Positions 1 to 11,400 of a stretch of 64,000 nucleotides of DNA are shown here, in pieces. The notes below the pieces were generated by a model. The model had not been told where the DNA came from. It was given only the letters and a program-made list of their open reading frames with translations, and ran no database searches. Origin of the DNA: Macrostomum hystrix (taxonomy: Eukaryota; Platyhelminthes; Macrostomidae); contig CATNEN010000002.1 of NCBI GenBank assembly GCA_950097015.1, positions 3,038,001 through 3,102,000 of the forward strand. Reading direction: 5' to 3'. Position 1 is the stretch's first letter. Every line of letters begins with the position of its first letter. The translations under genes were made by a program, and so were the position numbers.

Positions 1-3000
1 TGACCTTGCACCGGACCGTAGAAGTCCATGCCGAGCAGCTGCCAAGGCCCGTCGGGCATTTCCGTCGGCTTTAGAGGCGTCTGGTGCACGTGCGTTGCTG
101 CTGCCTGACAGTAGATGCAGCACTTGACAAAGACTTCGCAGTCGCTGTACATTTTTGGCCACCAGACCTTGGTTTGCAGGCGCTTTAGAGTCCTGTCCGC
201 CCCGAGGTGTCCGGTGTGAGCCAGCTGCAGGATCGGCCTCCGCAGTGCCTCGGGGATGACGATGAGATCTCCACGAAGCAGGACGCCGTCGTTCTCGGTT
301 AGTTCGCTGCTGATGGACTTGAATGAGCGTTGCACCGGGCTGAGAGTGTTCCAGTTGCCGGTTCTGATCGCGCCGAGTGCGGCCTGCATTTCCGCATCAG
401 TTCTTGCAGCCTCTCTGATCTGTTGGATTGTGAAGCCCTTTGGCACGGCACCAGTTGACACAGCGTTGACGTGGGCTTCATCGAGGACCTCGCCGATGTT
501 TGGCCTCGACTCTGGCAGCGGCTGGCGGCTGAGCAGATCGGCTGGATTTGCTGGTCCCGGCCTGTACAACAGAGTAAAGCGGAGGTGCTGGATGCGGAGG
601 GCCATTCGCTCGATCCGCGGCGGCGGGCGGGACCCCGGCTTGAACAGTGGAACTAGGGGCCGGTGGTCCGTCACAACGGTGAAGTTCGGGTCGCCTGCCA
701 GGTAATGTTCGAATTTCAGGCAGGCGAACTTGATGGCCAGCGCCTCCCGCTCGATCTGCGCATACCGCTGCTCCACCGGCGACAGAGCTCTGCTGGCATA
801 GGCCACGGGACGGCTGCTGCCGTCTGGCTGCTTCTGGGTGAGAATGGCGCCGAGTCCGATCGGAGATGCGTCCACCAGGAGCTCCGTGTGCCGCTTGCGA
901 TCGAAGAATGCTAGCGTGTCGGCGTTGGCAATCGCACTTTTGATGCTGTTGAATGCCTTGGTGTGGCTGGCGGTCCAATCCCACGGCTGGCCCTTTTTAG
1001 TCAGTTGGCGCAGCGGGGCTGACACGTCAGCGTATCCAGAAATGAACTTCGCCAGAAAGTTTGCTGTGCCAAGGAATGACCGTATTTCTGAGACATTGGC
1101 GGGCTGCCGGAAGTCCTGCATTGCTTGGATCTTCTCGGCAGCTGGTTGGATGCCCTTGGCTGACAGATGCATTCCGAGGAAGTCGACTGCTGGCTTGGCG
1201 AACTTGCACTTGTCTTTGTTCAACGTGATGCCAAACTCGCGGAGGCGTTGAAGACATACATTCAGTCTTTCATGATGTTGTTTGATATCTGCGGCGTACA
1301 CGATGACATCGTCGTGGACCCACCTGACGCCGTCGATGCCGCTGAGGATGCCTAGCATAACCCGTTGAAGGATTTCTGAGGCGTTGGTAAATCCCATGCT
1401 CAGCGGCTTCAGTCGCATCAGTCCGAGCGGCGTGCTGAATGTGAACAGATATCGGCTGTCTTCGTGCACGGGGATCTGATAGAAAGCTTTCCGGATGTCA
1501 AGCTCGCTGAAAAGCTTGGCTCCAGACATCTCCTCGGTGACTTCGTCCAGTGTCGGGATCTGCTGCTTTTCCGGAACAACGAAGGCGTTCAGGTCGCGAA
1601 GGTCTTGGCAGAGCCTGACGCCGCCGTCCGCCTTGGGCACTACGACCATGCGTGCCACCCAGGCGCTGGGTCCCTTGACTGCTTCGATGATATCCTGTCG
1701 CTCCAATTCCTTCAGCTCGTCCACCACGGTTGCTCTTAGATGCGCCGCTACCCGGGAAGGCGCGTGGCAGACTGGAACGGCGTCGCCTGACAGCTGCACT
1801 TTCACCTGGACGCCCTTGATGCATCCGATGCCTTCGAAGACTTCTCTGTGACGGTGCAGGATGTCTTGCAGCTGCGGTGACAGGCTCGCTGTGCTGTTTG
1901 AGTGCACGGCTTCCGTCCCGCTCGAATCGGGGCGCTGGATTTTGAGCACTCCGAGTCTGAATGCGGGCTCGCGACCGAGAATCGTCAGGCCGTCACCATC
2001 CATGATGTAGAACGGAATGACAGTGCTGGCTGATCCAACGTGGACTTGTAAGTCGGAGACACCAAGGATCTTCAGCGGTGAAGCGCAACCGTAGGCTCGC
2101 ACCTCGGATTTTGGAGCTCGCAGATGCGGCCGGCTGAGCGTCTTGAAGGTGCATTTGCTCATAATGCTGCAGCTAGCTCCGCCATCAATCATCATCGAGA
2201 GCTGCTGATCTCCCACTTGGACTTTCAGCGAGACGTCGGGCGGATAGATGCCTTCCCTGTGTAGTGTGAACACGTCTTGGCTGGAGGTGTCTCCAGGAGC
2301 TGTACTGTATGCGTTGGCGTGAATCTGCTGTTGGACTCTGTTGCTGCTTAACCGCGGCTGGCGGCAGGCCTTTGCTAGGTGGTTTGGCTTGCCACAGTTG
2401 TGGCAGATTTTGTCCTTGGCTGCGTCACAGGAAGCGTGGCCGCGCTCGCCGCAGCGGTAGCAGGTCTGTGACTGGCTCTGCCTGGCCTCGCTGTGTGGTC
2501 TGCGTTTGTCTGACGCTGTTTGGCTTCTATTGGCCACGCTGGCCACCTGCGACTCGGTGGTCTTCTCCATCTCAGCAGCCTGTTCTTCCGCAGCTTCGAA
2601 TGCTCTGGCCTTCCGCAGCGCGTCTTCCAGTGAGATGTTTGCTTCCTGGAGCAGCCGTCTGCGCAGCTTGTCGGAGGTGCATGTAGCAACAAGTTGGTCT
2701 CGGATGAGGGAGTCGCGTAAGTCGCCGAATTCACATGGTTCAGCAGCCGTCCGCAGTCTGCTGTACCAAGCTTCGATTTTCTCACCAGATTGTTGAACAC
2801 ACAGACGGAACTGGTATCGAGCGTAAACGGTGTTCTTTCTATCGTCGAAGTGTTGCTTCAGCCCCTTGAAGATTGTCTGCAGTGTGTGCTCCTGCTCCTG
2901 GCCGTCGGCGTCAGACCTGGGCTTTGGTAGTTCCCGAATGATGTCCGAGACTTCCTTTCCGGCCGTGTAGCAGAGCAGCTTGCATTTTTGGTTTTCATTG

Positions 3001-3131
3001 GCAATTGCAGATGCCTCAATAAAGTCTGCGAATCGCGCTGACCATTCGTTCCAACGTTTGCCTGCGTTGTGCGGGTCGTGAGTAATGAGAAATGGCTCGG
3101 GTGGAGGTAGAGAAACGTAGCTTGTGGCCAT
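1..3131 (-). CDS. Gag-Pol polyprotein of gypsy-type retrotransposon, partial
   Basis: Fused gag-pol frame read from the ATG at 3131. It corresponds to about the first 1043 residues of the copy at 58250-62059 and stops inside the integrase core because the window ends. Visible in order: a gag capsid-like region, CCHC zinc knuckles, aspartic protease, reverse transcriptase, RNase H and the start of integrase. Two differences from copy 2 were found: a silent change near 3085, and a missense change at about 2183 that turns the protease motif Asp-Ser-Gly into Asp-Gly-Gly. The second should damage or abolish protease activity. No frame break was seen in the visible part. It acts in retrotransposition and is not a host gene. 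Confidence 0.85.
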   Translation of the reverse strand, partial: MATSYVSLPPPEPFLITHDPHNAGKRWNEWSARFADFIEASAIANENQKCKLLCYTAGKEVSDIIRELPKPRSDADGQEQEHTLQTIFKGLKQHFDDRKNTVYARYQFRLCVQQSGEKIEAWYSRLRTAAEPCEFGDLRDSLIRDQLVATCTSDKLRRRLLQEANISLEDALRKARAFEAAEEQAAEMEKTTESQVASVANRSQTASDKRRPHSEARQSQSQTCYRCGERGHASCDAAKDKICHNCGKPNHLAKACRQPRLSSNRVQQQIHANAYSTAPGDTSSQDVFTLHREGIYPPDVSLKVQVGDQQLSMMIDGGASCSIMSKCTFKTLSRPHLRAPKSEVRAYGCASPLKILGVSDLQVHVGSASTVIPFYIMDGDGLTILGREPAFRLGVLKIQRPDSSGTEAVHSNSTASLSPQLQDILHRHREVFEGIGCIKGVQVKVQLSGDAVPVCHAPSRVAAHLRATVVDELKELERQDIIEAVKGPSAWVARMVVVPKADGGVRLCQDLRDLNAFVVPEKQQIPTLDEVTEEMSGAKLFSELDIRKAFYQIPVHEDSRYLFTFSTPLGLMRLKPLSMGFTNASEILQRVMLGILSGIDGVRWVHDDVIVYAADIKQHHERLNVCLQRLREFGITLNKDKCKFAKPAVDFLGMHLSAKGIQPAAEKIQAMQDFRQPANVSEIRSFLGTANFLAKFISGYADVSAPLRQLTKKGQPWDWTASHTKAFNSIKSAIANADTLAFFDRKRHTELLVDASPIGLGAILTQKQPDGSSRPVAYASRALSPVEQRYAQIEREALAIKFACLKFEHYLAGDPNFTVVTDHRPLVPLFKPGSRPPPRIERMALRIQHLRFTLLYRPGPANPADLLSRQPLPESRPNIGEVLDEAHVNAVSTGAVPKGFTIQQIREAARTDAEMQAALGAIRTGNWNTLSPVQRSFKSISSELTENDGVLLRGDLIVIPEALRRPILQLAHTGHLGADRTLKRLQTKVWWPKMYSDCEVFVKCCIYCQAAATHVHQTPLKPTEMPDGPWQLLGMDFYGPVQG

Positions 3132-3165
3132 GCCCCGCGTTGGCTGCGATGGCTTGCGATGCCAC

Positions 3166-3395
3166 TGTAGGAACTGAGAAATGCGACTGTTTGTAGTCGA
3201 TAGCCGAAATGTCACAAGAGCGATTTCAATGCGATTCAGTATATTTTATAACAGCCGAGTTGAGCTGGGGTGGCGGCTAAAGCCGCACCCCGTACATCAG
3301 TTAACGTGCGTGCTAAGGGGGGTAGAAAGGTGGCAGAGAGAAAGACGCAGAACGCCGCCAACCCCACGCACGCGTGACGGCTGGCGCCGCCTACA
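3166..3395 (-). repeat. 5' LTR of gypsy copy 1 (230 bp)
   Basis: On the plus strand it starts TGTAGGAA and ends CGCCTACA, so the ends form the short inverted repeat TGTAG/CTACA. It is the same length as the LTR at 62094-62323 and almost identical to it. The flank ATTCT follows at 3396. Confidence 0.88.
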
Positions 3396-3566
3396 ATTCT
3401 CTCCCCACTCCATTCTCTCCTCACTCTCTATTTTCTCCCCACTCTCCATTTTCTCCCCACTCTCCATTTTCTCCCCACTCTTTCTTCTCTCCCCACTCCA
3501 TTCTCTCCCCACTCTCCATTTTCTCCCCACTCTCCATTTTCTCCCCACTCTATTCTCTCCCCATTG
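3396..3566. repeat. CT-rich tandem array, about 18-bp unit (copy 1)
   Basis: Units of the type CTCCATTTTCTCCCCACT repeat imperfectly from the LTR edge to about 3566. The same array flanks the second gypsy copy on both sides (57467-57655 and 62324-62480), which shows that the retrotransposon landed inside this array. Open frames across it on either strand come from the repeat and are not a gene. Confidence 0.85.
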
Positions 3567-4385
3567 CTCTTTTTCCAGATTGTGTGGACTCTGGCAGCAT
3601 TATTTTATTTTATTTCCATTTTCCCGTGAGGAAATCGAATTTAATTTTGTCCGTGTGCGTACTGTACTACATGTGCGAATTCTTTTAGCAGTGTTATTTT
3701 CCAATTAGTTATACTCTTGAGCACACTCTGAGAGTACTAGGCACTGCCGTGTTTATTTTCTAACTTTTTAAACTTTTATTTTCTTGGTTCCAGTGCGTTT
3801 TTTTACTTGAGCTGCCTCTTCGTTTCTGTAAAATTCTTCAGCGAGATCAACTTTACAAATTTCCGACGGATATGTTTGAGCTGGTACAGTGCGTTGAGCA
3901 GTAGGCGCGTTTTTCTGCGGCCATTTCTTCCTGTCTGCGGACAGGAGAAAACCGATGCCATTGTGCCTACTTACCTAGTAGTGGCATTAGTATTTTGAAA
4001 CCGACTGTTCGTATTTTTTCCATTGCGATTTTTATTTTACAAATCTAATCCCAATTTTAGTCCCAATTTTTCAGCTGTTTTTTCTAAATGCTAGCCGTCA
4101 ACTAATTACAAATGTATCTTTGCTCAATTCAGAGTGTGTGCATGCGTGCCAGACCCAATGCTATTCCCATTTTGTCGAACTGTCCTAGCTGCCATTATTC
4201 GCCAGTTCGTATTTCCTTAGTCTTTTATTTTTCCAATTCAGCCTAATTCTGATTTACAGTATTTTTATTCACCTTCCTACAAGTAGTAAACGACTTGAAG
4301 TCAATCCTAATTTGCTTAAAACTTCTGGTTTGATTATGAAAACATTTCTGTGAAAAGTCTAACACAATAATTTCTTTCCTTTTAT
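3567..4385. other. Unique AT-rich spacer of the duplicated end block
   Basis: No gene recognised. It matches 62481-63305 with scattered substitutions (for example near 3837, 3860 and 3975). Short open frames here lack any family signature. The segment links the CT-rich array to the 42-bp array in both copies. Confidence 0.6.
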
Positions 4386-4880
4386 TCGGTTACCCGGATT
4401 GGACACCAACCCGTACCCTTCGCCCGAAAACTGACCCGGATTGGACACCAATCCGTACTCTGCACGGAAACTGACCCGGATTGGACACCAATCCGTACTC
4501 TTTGCACGGAAACTGACCCGGATTGGACACCAATCCGTACTCTTTGCAAGGAAACTGACCCGGATTGGACACCAATCCGTACTCTTCGCCCGAAAACTGA
4601 CCCGGATTGGACACCGATCCGTACTCTTCGCCCGAAAACTGACCCGGACTGGACACCAACCCGTACCCTTCGCCCGAAAACTGACCCGGATTGGACACCA
4701 ACCCGTACTCTTCGCCCGAAAACTGACCCGGATTGGACACCAATCCGTATTCTGCACGGAAACTGACCCGGATTGGACACCAATCCGTACTCTTTGCACG
4801 GAAACTGACCCGGATTGGACACCAATCCGTACTCTTTGCACGGAAACTGACCCGGATTGGACACCAATCCGTACTCCGAT
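4386..4880. repeat. 42-bp tandem array with a hairpin in each unit (copy 1)
   Basis: About eleven units, some 39 bp long. Each contains CGGATTGGACACCAATCCG, an 8-bp stem with an ACA loop. Units differ mainly in a TTTGCACGG versus TTCGCCCGA segment. Because 39 and 42 are multiples of three, several frames stay open on both strands; these are repeat translations, not proteins. The matching array at 63306-63560 has only about six units. Confidence 0.85.
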
Positions 4881-5100
4881 CCGGTGTTTCGTCCCGGAAC
4901 GTTTTTAGCTGATCCGGCTACCAGTTTCGGAACGAAAAAAGTATGAACGGCCGGATCACGAACGAAATCCAGAGTACATTGTAAACTTTCGTCACTTTTT
5001 CGAGCCAATTTACCGGATCACAATACATTACAGAATAGGAAAAATTTCCGGGTGAAGACAAAAATTTCCGGGCCAAGTTTCCGGGCGAATTTTTTGACGG

Positions 5101-5357
5101 GAGGGCTGGTTCTTCTAATCTACCATAGACTACTAGTCAGGGCTGGTTCTACTAATCTACCATAGACTACTAGTCAGGGCTGGTTCTACTAATCTACCAT
5201 AGACTACTAGTCAGGGCTGGTTCTACTAATCTACCATAGACTACTAGTCAGGGCTGGTTCTACTAATCTACCATAGACTACTAGTCAGGGCTGGTTCTAC
5301 TAATCTACCATAGACTACTAGTCAGGGCTGGTTCTACTAATCTACCATAGACTACTA
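5101..5357. repeat. 37-bp tandem array (copy 1)
   Basis: About seven units beginning GGGCTGGTTC and ending GACTACTAGTCA, nearly identical to one another. The last unit decays at about 5357 (CTATTCAGATTT), where the homology with the right end of the window also stops. The counterpart is 63841-63990. Confidence 0.88.
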
Positions 5358-5423
5358 TTCAGATTTAACATAGATTAACTAGATAAAGATGCACCGCGAT
5401 CTTCATCAGCAATAGATCCTCAC

Positions 5424-8400
5424 CAACTGGGAGATGTCAACCCGATTGCAGAGCAGATCGCTGATAACAGATTTGGCATGCTGTACAGCTCCATCAGGAT
5501 CTCGATCGATGAGTATCTTATGAAGGCAGGCATTGACAAGATTAGCAACTAGGGGACTGTTGTCTCGGCGAACTGTCTCGATGCCTTTGCAGTCCATCTT
5601 GTCGTGCTTGTCTGGCTTAGTAAAGTACAGACCAGCGTAGCTGAAGCAAGTTTAGAGAAATACTTTGGGACTTGTAATATGGGATTTATGTGGTAACACT
5701 TAAAAGAATGTGTTTGAATATGAGTCCTTTGAGAATGCCAGGAGTAAAAGTGTCATCAGTATGAGTGTCATGAGTACGATTGTGTCAGGAGTACGATTGT
5801 GTCAGGAGTACAATTGTGTCAGGAGTACGATTGTGTCATGAGTATGATTGTGTCATGAGTACAATTGTGTCATGAGTACAATTGTGTCATGAGTACAATT
5901 GTGTCATGAGTACGATTGTGTCATGAGTATGATTGTGTCATGAGTACAATTGTGTCATGAGTACAATTGTGTCATGAGTACAATTGTGTCATGAGTACAA
6001 TTGTGTCATGAGTACAATTGTGTCATGAGCATGATTGTGTCATGAGTATGATTGTGTCACGAGTATGAGTAATATGAGCACAAAATTCATAAGAACAGAA
6101 ATGAATTCAGGCCCCAATAAAATGCTCACCGCTTCTTATTAATGAGCAGGTAGGGGCAGTAGACCTTCTCAAACTCCAGTTTAATTGGTGGCGGAAATTT
6201 AGCGCTAATATATTCGGCCGCCTCTCTGCCCAGTTTCATAGCATCGGCCACCGTGGCAACACTGAAGCGACACATCACAGAGTCCGTGTCGCCGTAGATC
6301 ACCTTGGCGTCGTGAGCGTAACCATTGGCAACGGTGTAGCGCTCCTCAACGTAGCGCTTAGTTTCCATGATCATGACTCGGCCGAAGGCTGTGACACTGG
6401 ATGAAATGTCCAGGCAGGGCAATTTGCCAACCTGGGCGCCGGTGAAGCCGTAGACTGAGTTGGCGCTGATTTTCAACGCCAGCTGGCGACCATCAAGCAC
6501 CTAGCAGCAGGTTAATGTTTTTTAGCCTTATCTATTAGGAAAATAAACTGCACAGAACTTCTACTTGCTGAGGGAATTAGGGTGCTAAGGGAGAATAATA
6601 TTATTCTCTGTTAGGAAATAAACTACGCAAAACTGTATTTGCTACTTATAGTAGAATTAGGGTGCTGTGGGAGCTTGTAGATCGGGAGTTAGATTCTTAT
6701 CCCTATAAGGAATTTGTATCCTTAAGTAAGACACCCACTTCCTACTTCACTAGTGCTTCAGTTCACCCAGTTGTAAAATGGATGCCAGCATCAGTTGGGT
6801 TAGACCAGGGGTCGGCAAACTTATTAGCTAGCGGGCCAAAGAGAGAACCTAATAGATCACAGTGACTGTATTGACTGTAGAAATTTGAGACAGGGGAGAG
6901 ACGAGACAGGGGAGAGATGAAGCAGGCGAGAGATGAAACAGGGGAAAGATAAGACATGGGAGAGACGAGACAATGGAGAGATGGGACAGGGGACAGATAA
7001 GCCAGGGGAGAGATGAGACAGGGGAGAGATAAGACAAAGGAGAGATGAGACAGGGGAGAGATAAGACAGGGGAGAGATGAGACAGGGGAGAGATGAGACA
7101 GGGGAGAGATGAGACAGGGGAGAGATGAGACAGGGGAGAGACAAGACAATGGAGAGATAAGAAACGGAGAGATAAGACAGGATACTATTGGTGTCGGAAG
7201 GGGGCAACGGGTTGGATTTGGGAGCTTCGAGGGCCGCATCTGGCCGGCGGGCCGGAGTTTGCCGACCCTTGGGTTAGACATTATGGTGGGTGTGGCGGCA
7301 GAAAAAATAGAATAACTTTCTATCATTTCTACTAGCAGTAGGCAACTCAGGAAAACAATACAAAGCAATTAAAAACCGGCCACTCACTCGCTTCTTAAAC
7401 TCGTCCGTCTCATTCTTTAGATCGTCTTTCGCTCTCTTCCTAGCGTTGAGCAGTTGCTCAAGAATCTCTGGCAGTAGGCCTTTCCTAACGTCGCGTTTAA
7501 CAAAGTATGAGCCGCATGGTGTCTTGATGTACTCATCCGGCTGGAGATTGTACCTGGCGATGGAGGCCTGGTCTAGCAGGGTTGTGTAGCAAAGATTATG
7601 CGCCATCATGATCGACGGATACAGGGAAGAGAAATCCAGAGTGGCTATGGGGGTGGTGTAGTAGCCTTTGACAGGCTCAATCACAGTAGCGCCTGTGTAC
7701 TCATCGCCCTGCTCAACCTTCTGGGTGGGCAGAAGCAGATCCTGCTCCTTGGCTTTGCGCAGCAGCTGGGAGATCACTTTCACCTGGGAATAGTGTGTAG
7801 GATACGATATATGAGATGCTTAACACAGGTGCAGTGTAGTGTATTGAAGACACTTTGACAAGAAAGTACGCTTATAAATAGAATATAGAAATACTCATCT
7901 CAACATAGAAATGGTTTATATCAACATAGAAATGGTTTATATCAATACAGAAATGGCACATCTTAACACAGAAATGGCGAATTTCAAAATAGAAATGGTA
8001 CATCTTAGTATAGAAATGGCTTATCTCAAAATAGAAATGGCACATCTCAATATAGAAATGGCACATCTCAATATAGAAATGGCTTATCTCAAAATAGAAA
8101 TGGCACATCTCAATATAGAAATGGCACATCTCAATATAGAAATGGCACATATCAAAATAGAAATGGCTCATCTCAATATAGAAATGGCACATCTCAATAT
8201 AGAAATGGCACATATCAAAATAGAAATGGCACATCTCAATATAGAAATGGCACATCTCAATATAGAAATGGCACATATCAAAATAGAAATGGCTCATCTC
8301 ATTATAAAAATGGCAAATCTAAAAATAGAAATGGCAAATCTAAAAATTTAAATGAATTTGAAATGAAAGAAATGAATAAATTGAAATTGAATTTTAGTAT

Positions 8401-11400
8401 AGAAATGGCTTATCTCAATACAGAAATGGCACATCTTAGAATAGAAATGGCACATCTCAAAATAGAAATGGCACATCTCAATATAGAAATGGCACATCTT
8501 AGTGGCACGGCTCAAAACAGAAATGGCAAATCTCAAAATAGAAATGGCACATCTCAAAATAGAAATGGCTCATCTCATTATAAAAATGGCAAATCTAAAA
8601 ATAGAAATGGCAAATCAAAAAATTGAAACGAAAAAATGAATAAATTGAAATTTATTCTATGTAGAAATGGCTTATATCAATACAGAAATGGCACATCTTA
8701 GTATGGAAATGGCACATCTCAAAATATAAATGGCACATCTTAATATAGAAATGGCACATCAAAAAACTGAAATGGCACATGTGAATATAGAAATGGCACA
8801 TTTCAATATAGAAATGCCATATCACAAAACAGAAATGGCACATCTCAATATAGAAATGGCACACCCCAGACAAGGAACCACAAGCACATACCTGCTGGCC
8901 CCTAGACAGCAGAAAGGTGAGCGGCACGCCAGTAACTCTGGCCATCTCCATATAGTTCACAAGGCACATGAGCTTGTCCATGAGACGCAATGGTAGGTAG
9001 GCATCTTTCAGACAGTAGACAGCCAGCCTTCGCCTAGTCTGCTCGTTGCCATTCTGCAAGTCGGTGATGATAGAGTGCTGCACATCCTCTTTTTGTTCGT
9101 GCAGGAAATGATAAGAAACCGCATTGAGCGAGTAGCTGCGCAGTTTGTAGTCTCTGAATAGGATCTGCAGCAAGTCCAGCTGTACCCGGCCCTCCATATT
9201 AACCCACTTGTTCTCTCGGCGGCCCATCTGTTTAGACTGAATCTGAGCCTCCCGAATGCTGGACTTGGCGCCGGCGATGCGGCCCAGGAATGGAAACTGC
9301 TGCACTTTTAGTGTTGCCGCCCGCTTCAGCAGGTAGGGCATATCAAAGTTCTGGATGTTGTAGCCGGTGATCACGTCTGGATCTACGTCGCGAACGAATG
9401 CCGACCAGGCTGCTAGAAGCTCCTGTTCTGTCTTGAAGGACAGCACCTGGAGGGCAGAGAGGAGGTTGTTGGGATCTGGTAGATTAGTAATGGGATCTGG
9501 TAGATTATTGTTGGGATCTGGTAGATTATTGATGGGATCTGGTAGAATTTTGATGGGATCTGGTAGATTAGTAATGGGATCTGGTAGATAATTGATAGGA
9601 TCTGGTAGATTGGTGATGGGATCTGGTAGATAAGTGATGGGATCTGGTAGATTATTGTTGGGAACTGGTAGATTATTGAGGGGATCTGGTAGATTAGTAA
9701 TGGGATCTGGTAGATTATTGATGGGATCTGGTAGATTGGCGATAGGATCTGGTAGATAAGTGATGGGATCTGGTAGATAAGTGATGGGATCTGGTAGATA
9801 AGTGATGGGATCTGGTAGATAAGTGATGGGATCTGGAAGATAAGTGATGGGATCTGGAAGATAAGTGATGGGATCTGGTAGATAAGTGATGGGATCTGAC
9901 AGATGGGATGGGATTTCTAGAATGGATTTTAGAGTTGGTGCTGGGTTCCGGAGAGTTAAATTTGCGATCTAAATGTATCTCTTACCTGAGATCCGACAAT
10001 GGAGGCGCAGGTGCCCAGAGTGAAGACATTCCTAATAAACGGATCAGTTTCGCCATGTCGCACAACCATGTTGGCAATCTGAATCACCGGGTCGCGCTCC
10101 GGCTCTGGGAAGACTCCGCGCCTGCCGGCGCACTCGATGTCGAAGCTCAGAATGCGCAGCGGCGCCACCTTACTCCAGATGCCCTCGGCCGGGTGGGCGA
10201 CAACGTCGGACCAGACCGCAACATCGGCTTCCAGCTGGCAGCGAGACTGCGGAGCCAGACGATTTTCTTTCTCGCGCAGAGTGTACTTGCCGGCCGGCAG
10301 TTCTACCTGAAAAAGATGGAAATTGTTTGACGATATTAATCACGTTATGTGCTACTGAATTCAGCATTATAAGTAGAATGTTGCGGAAAACTCGGTTATA
10401 ATATAAGGGACAATGCAAAATCTTGATGGTAAAAGAAGAGGGATAAGAAGATTTAGAAACGGAGCCTGAAGGAAAAGACAGTGAGCCTAAAGGAATGGAC
10501 AGTGAGCCTGAAGGAATGGACAATGAGCCTGAAGGAATGGCCGGTGAGCCTGAAGGAAAAGCCGCTTACCCAGCAGCAGCCAACCAGTCCAGTATCAGCC
10601 ATGAAGCGGATCTCAAAGTCAATATTAGCTTCAAACAGGCTGAAGTGATGGGAGCCGCGGCCTGACTGCCAGCTGAAGCCCTGCTCAAGCAGCCGCTTTG
10701 CCGGGGCCATCAGGCGCTGAAGAGCAACGGTGATGCGAATGAAGGCCTGTTTGCGATTTCTATGAAATCCGTAGATACTCTCTTTGTCAACTAGTCGAAC
10801 AGCTACAACAGCTTCAACGATGCCTTCCCGATTTCCGCGCAGATCTTTGAGCACAGCCTGGTTGAGTGCCTGACGAAACGGATGACAGTCGGCTGGACTG
10901 AAGCCCTCCGGCGCAGGGACAAAAAAGTACGGATAGAATCCGTGCACATGTACTAATACGGAGTGCCCGGTCTCTGTTATGCCGTACATGCGAACTACGG
11001 GACTGGCGCCTGAGCTGCTGCTGCTGTTGCTGCTGGCTGGCAGGGTGTAGCAGTCCAAATCCATCTGCTGGAATATCAGCGGTTGAGTAGCAGGATCGTG
11101 AGCATTGGCCAAAGCTGATCGGCGCCATTTTTTAGCGTCTGCTCCGGCTGCGGCCGCGGCTGCAGACGCAGCGTCGGCGTCGATGACGGCAGCATCCGCG
11201 GCGTCGGCTTCAGCTGCGTCGGCCTCCTCTTCGAACATGGCCAGCTCCTGGGGATGATGATTAGGGCGCATTTTATGAGGGCACATTATTATTTTTGTTA
11301 CCGATTCCAGGCCACAAGCACGGTTTATGACCAATTCCAGACAACGAGCATGGTCTATGACCAATTCTAGTCAGCAAGCATGGTCTATGACCAATTCCAG

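Larger units (their letters stand above)
1..3395 (-). mobile_element. Ty3/gypsy-type LTR retrotransposon, copy 1, truncated by window edge
   Basis: The 5' part of a minus-strand LTR retrotransposon: the 5' LTR (3166-3395), a short leader and the gag-pol frame, which runs off position 1. It matches the complete element at 57656-62323 at a constant offset of 58928 bases with very few differences. The sequence outside the LTR (from 3396) also matches the sequence outside the other copy. The pair therefore arose by duplication of a block already carrying the element, not by two insertions. The 3' LTR would lie left of the window. Confidence 0.9.
6655..7300 (+). mobile_element. Relic of tRNA-derived SINE, interrupted by a hAT-type MITE
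   Basis: The segment around 6705-6800 (CCTTAAGTAAGACACCC through TTCAGTTCACCCAGTTG and the CCAGCAT motif) matches the SINE at 47765-47985. The match resumes at about 7280 with GGTGGGTGTGG. The 466 bases between are a separate inserted element. The tRNA-like head near 6660-6700 is heavily degraded. It lies in POLD1 intron 5. Confidence 0.6.

Noticed and set aside
4359-5008. Repeat proteins of up to 208 residues on both strands
   Set aside because: All are frames of the 39/42-bp array; composition is identical in every frame and no unique domain adjoins.
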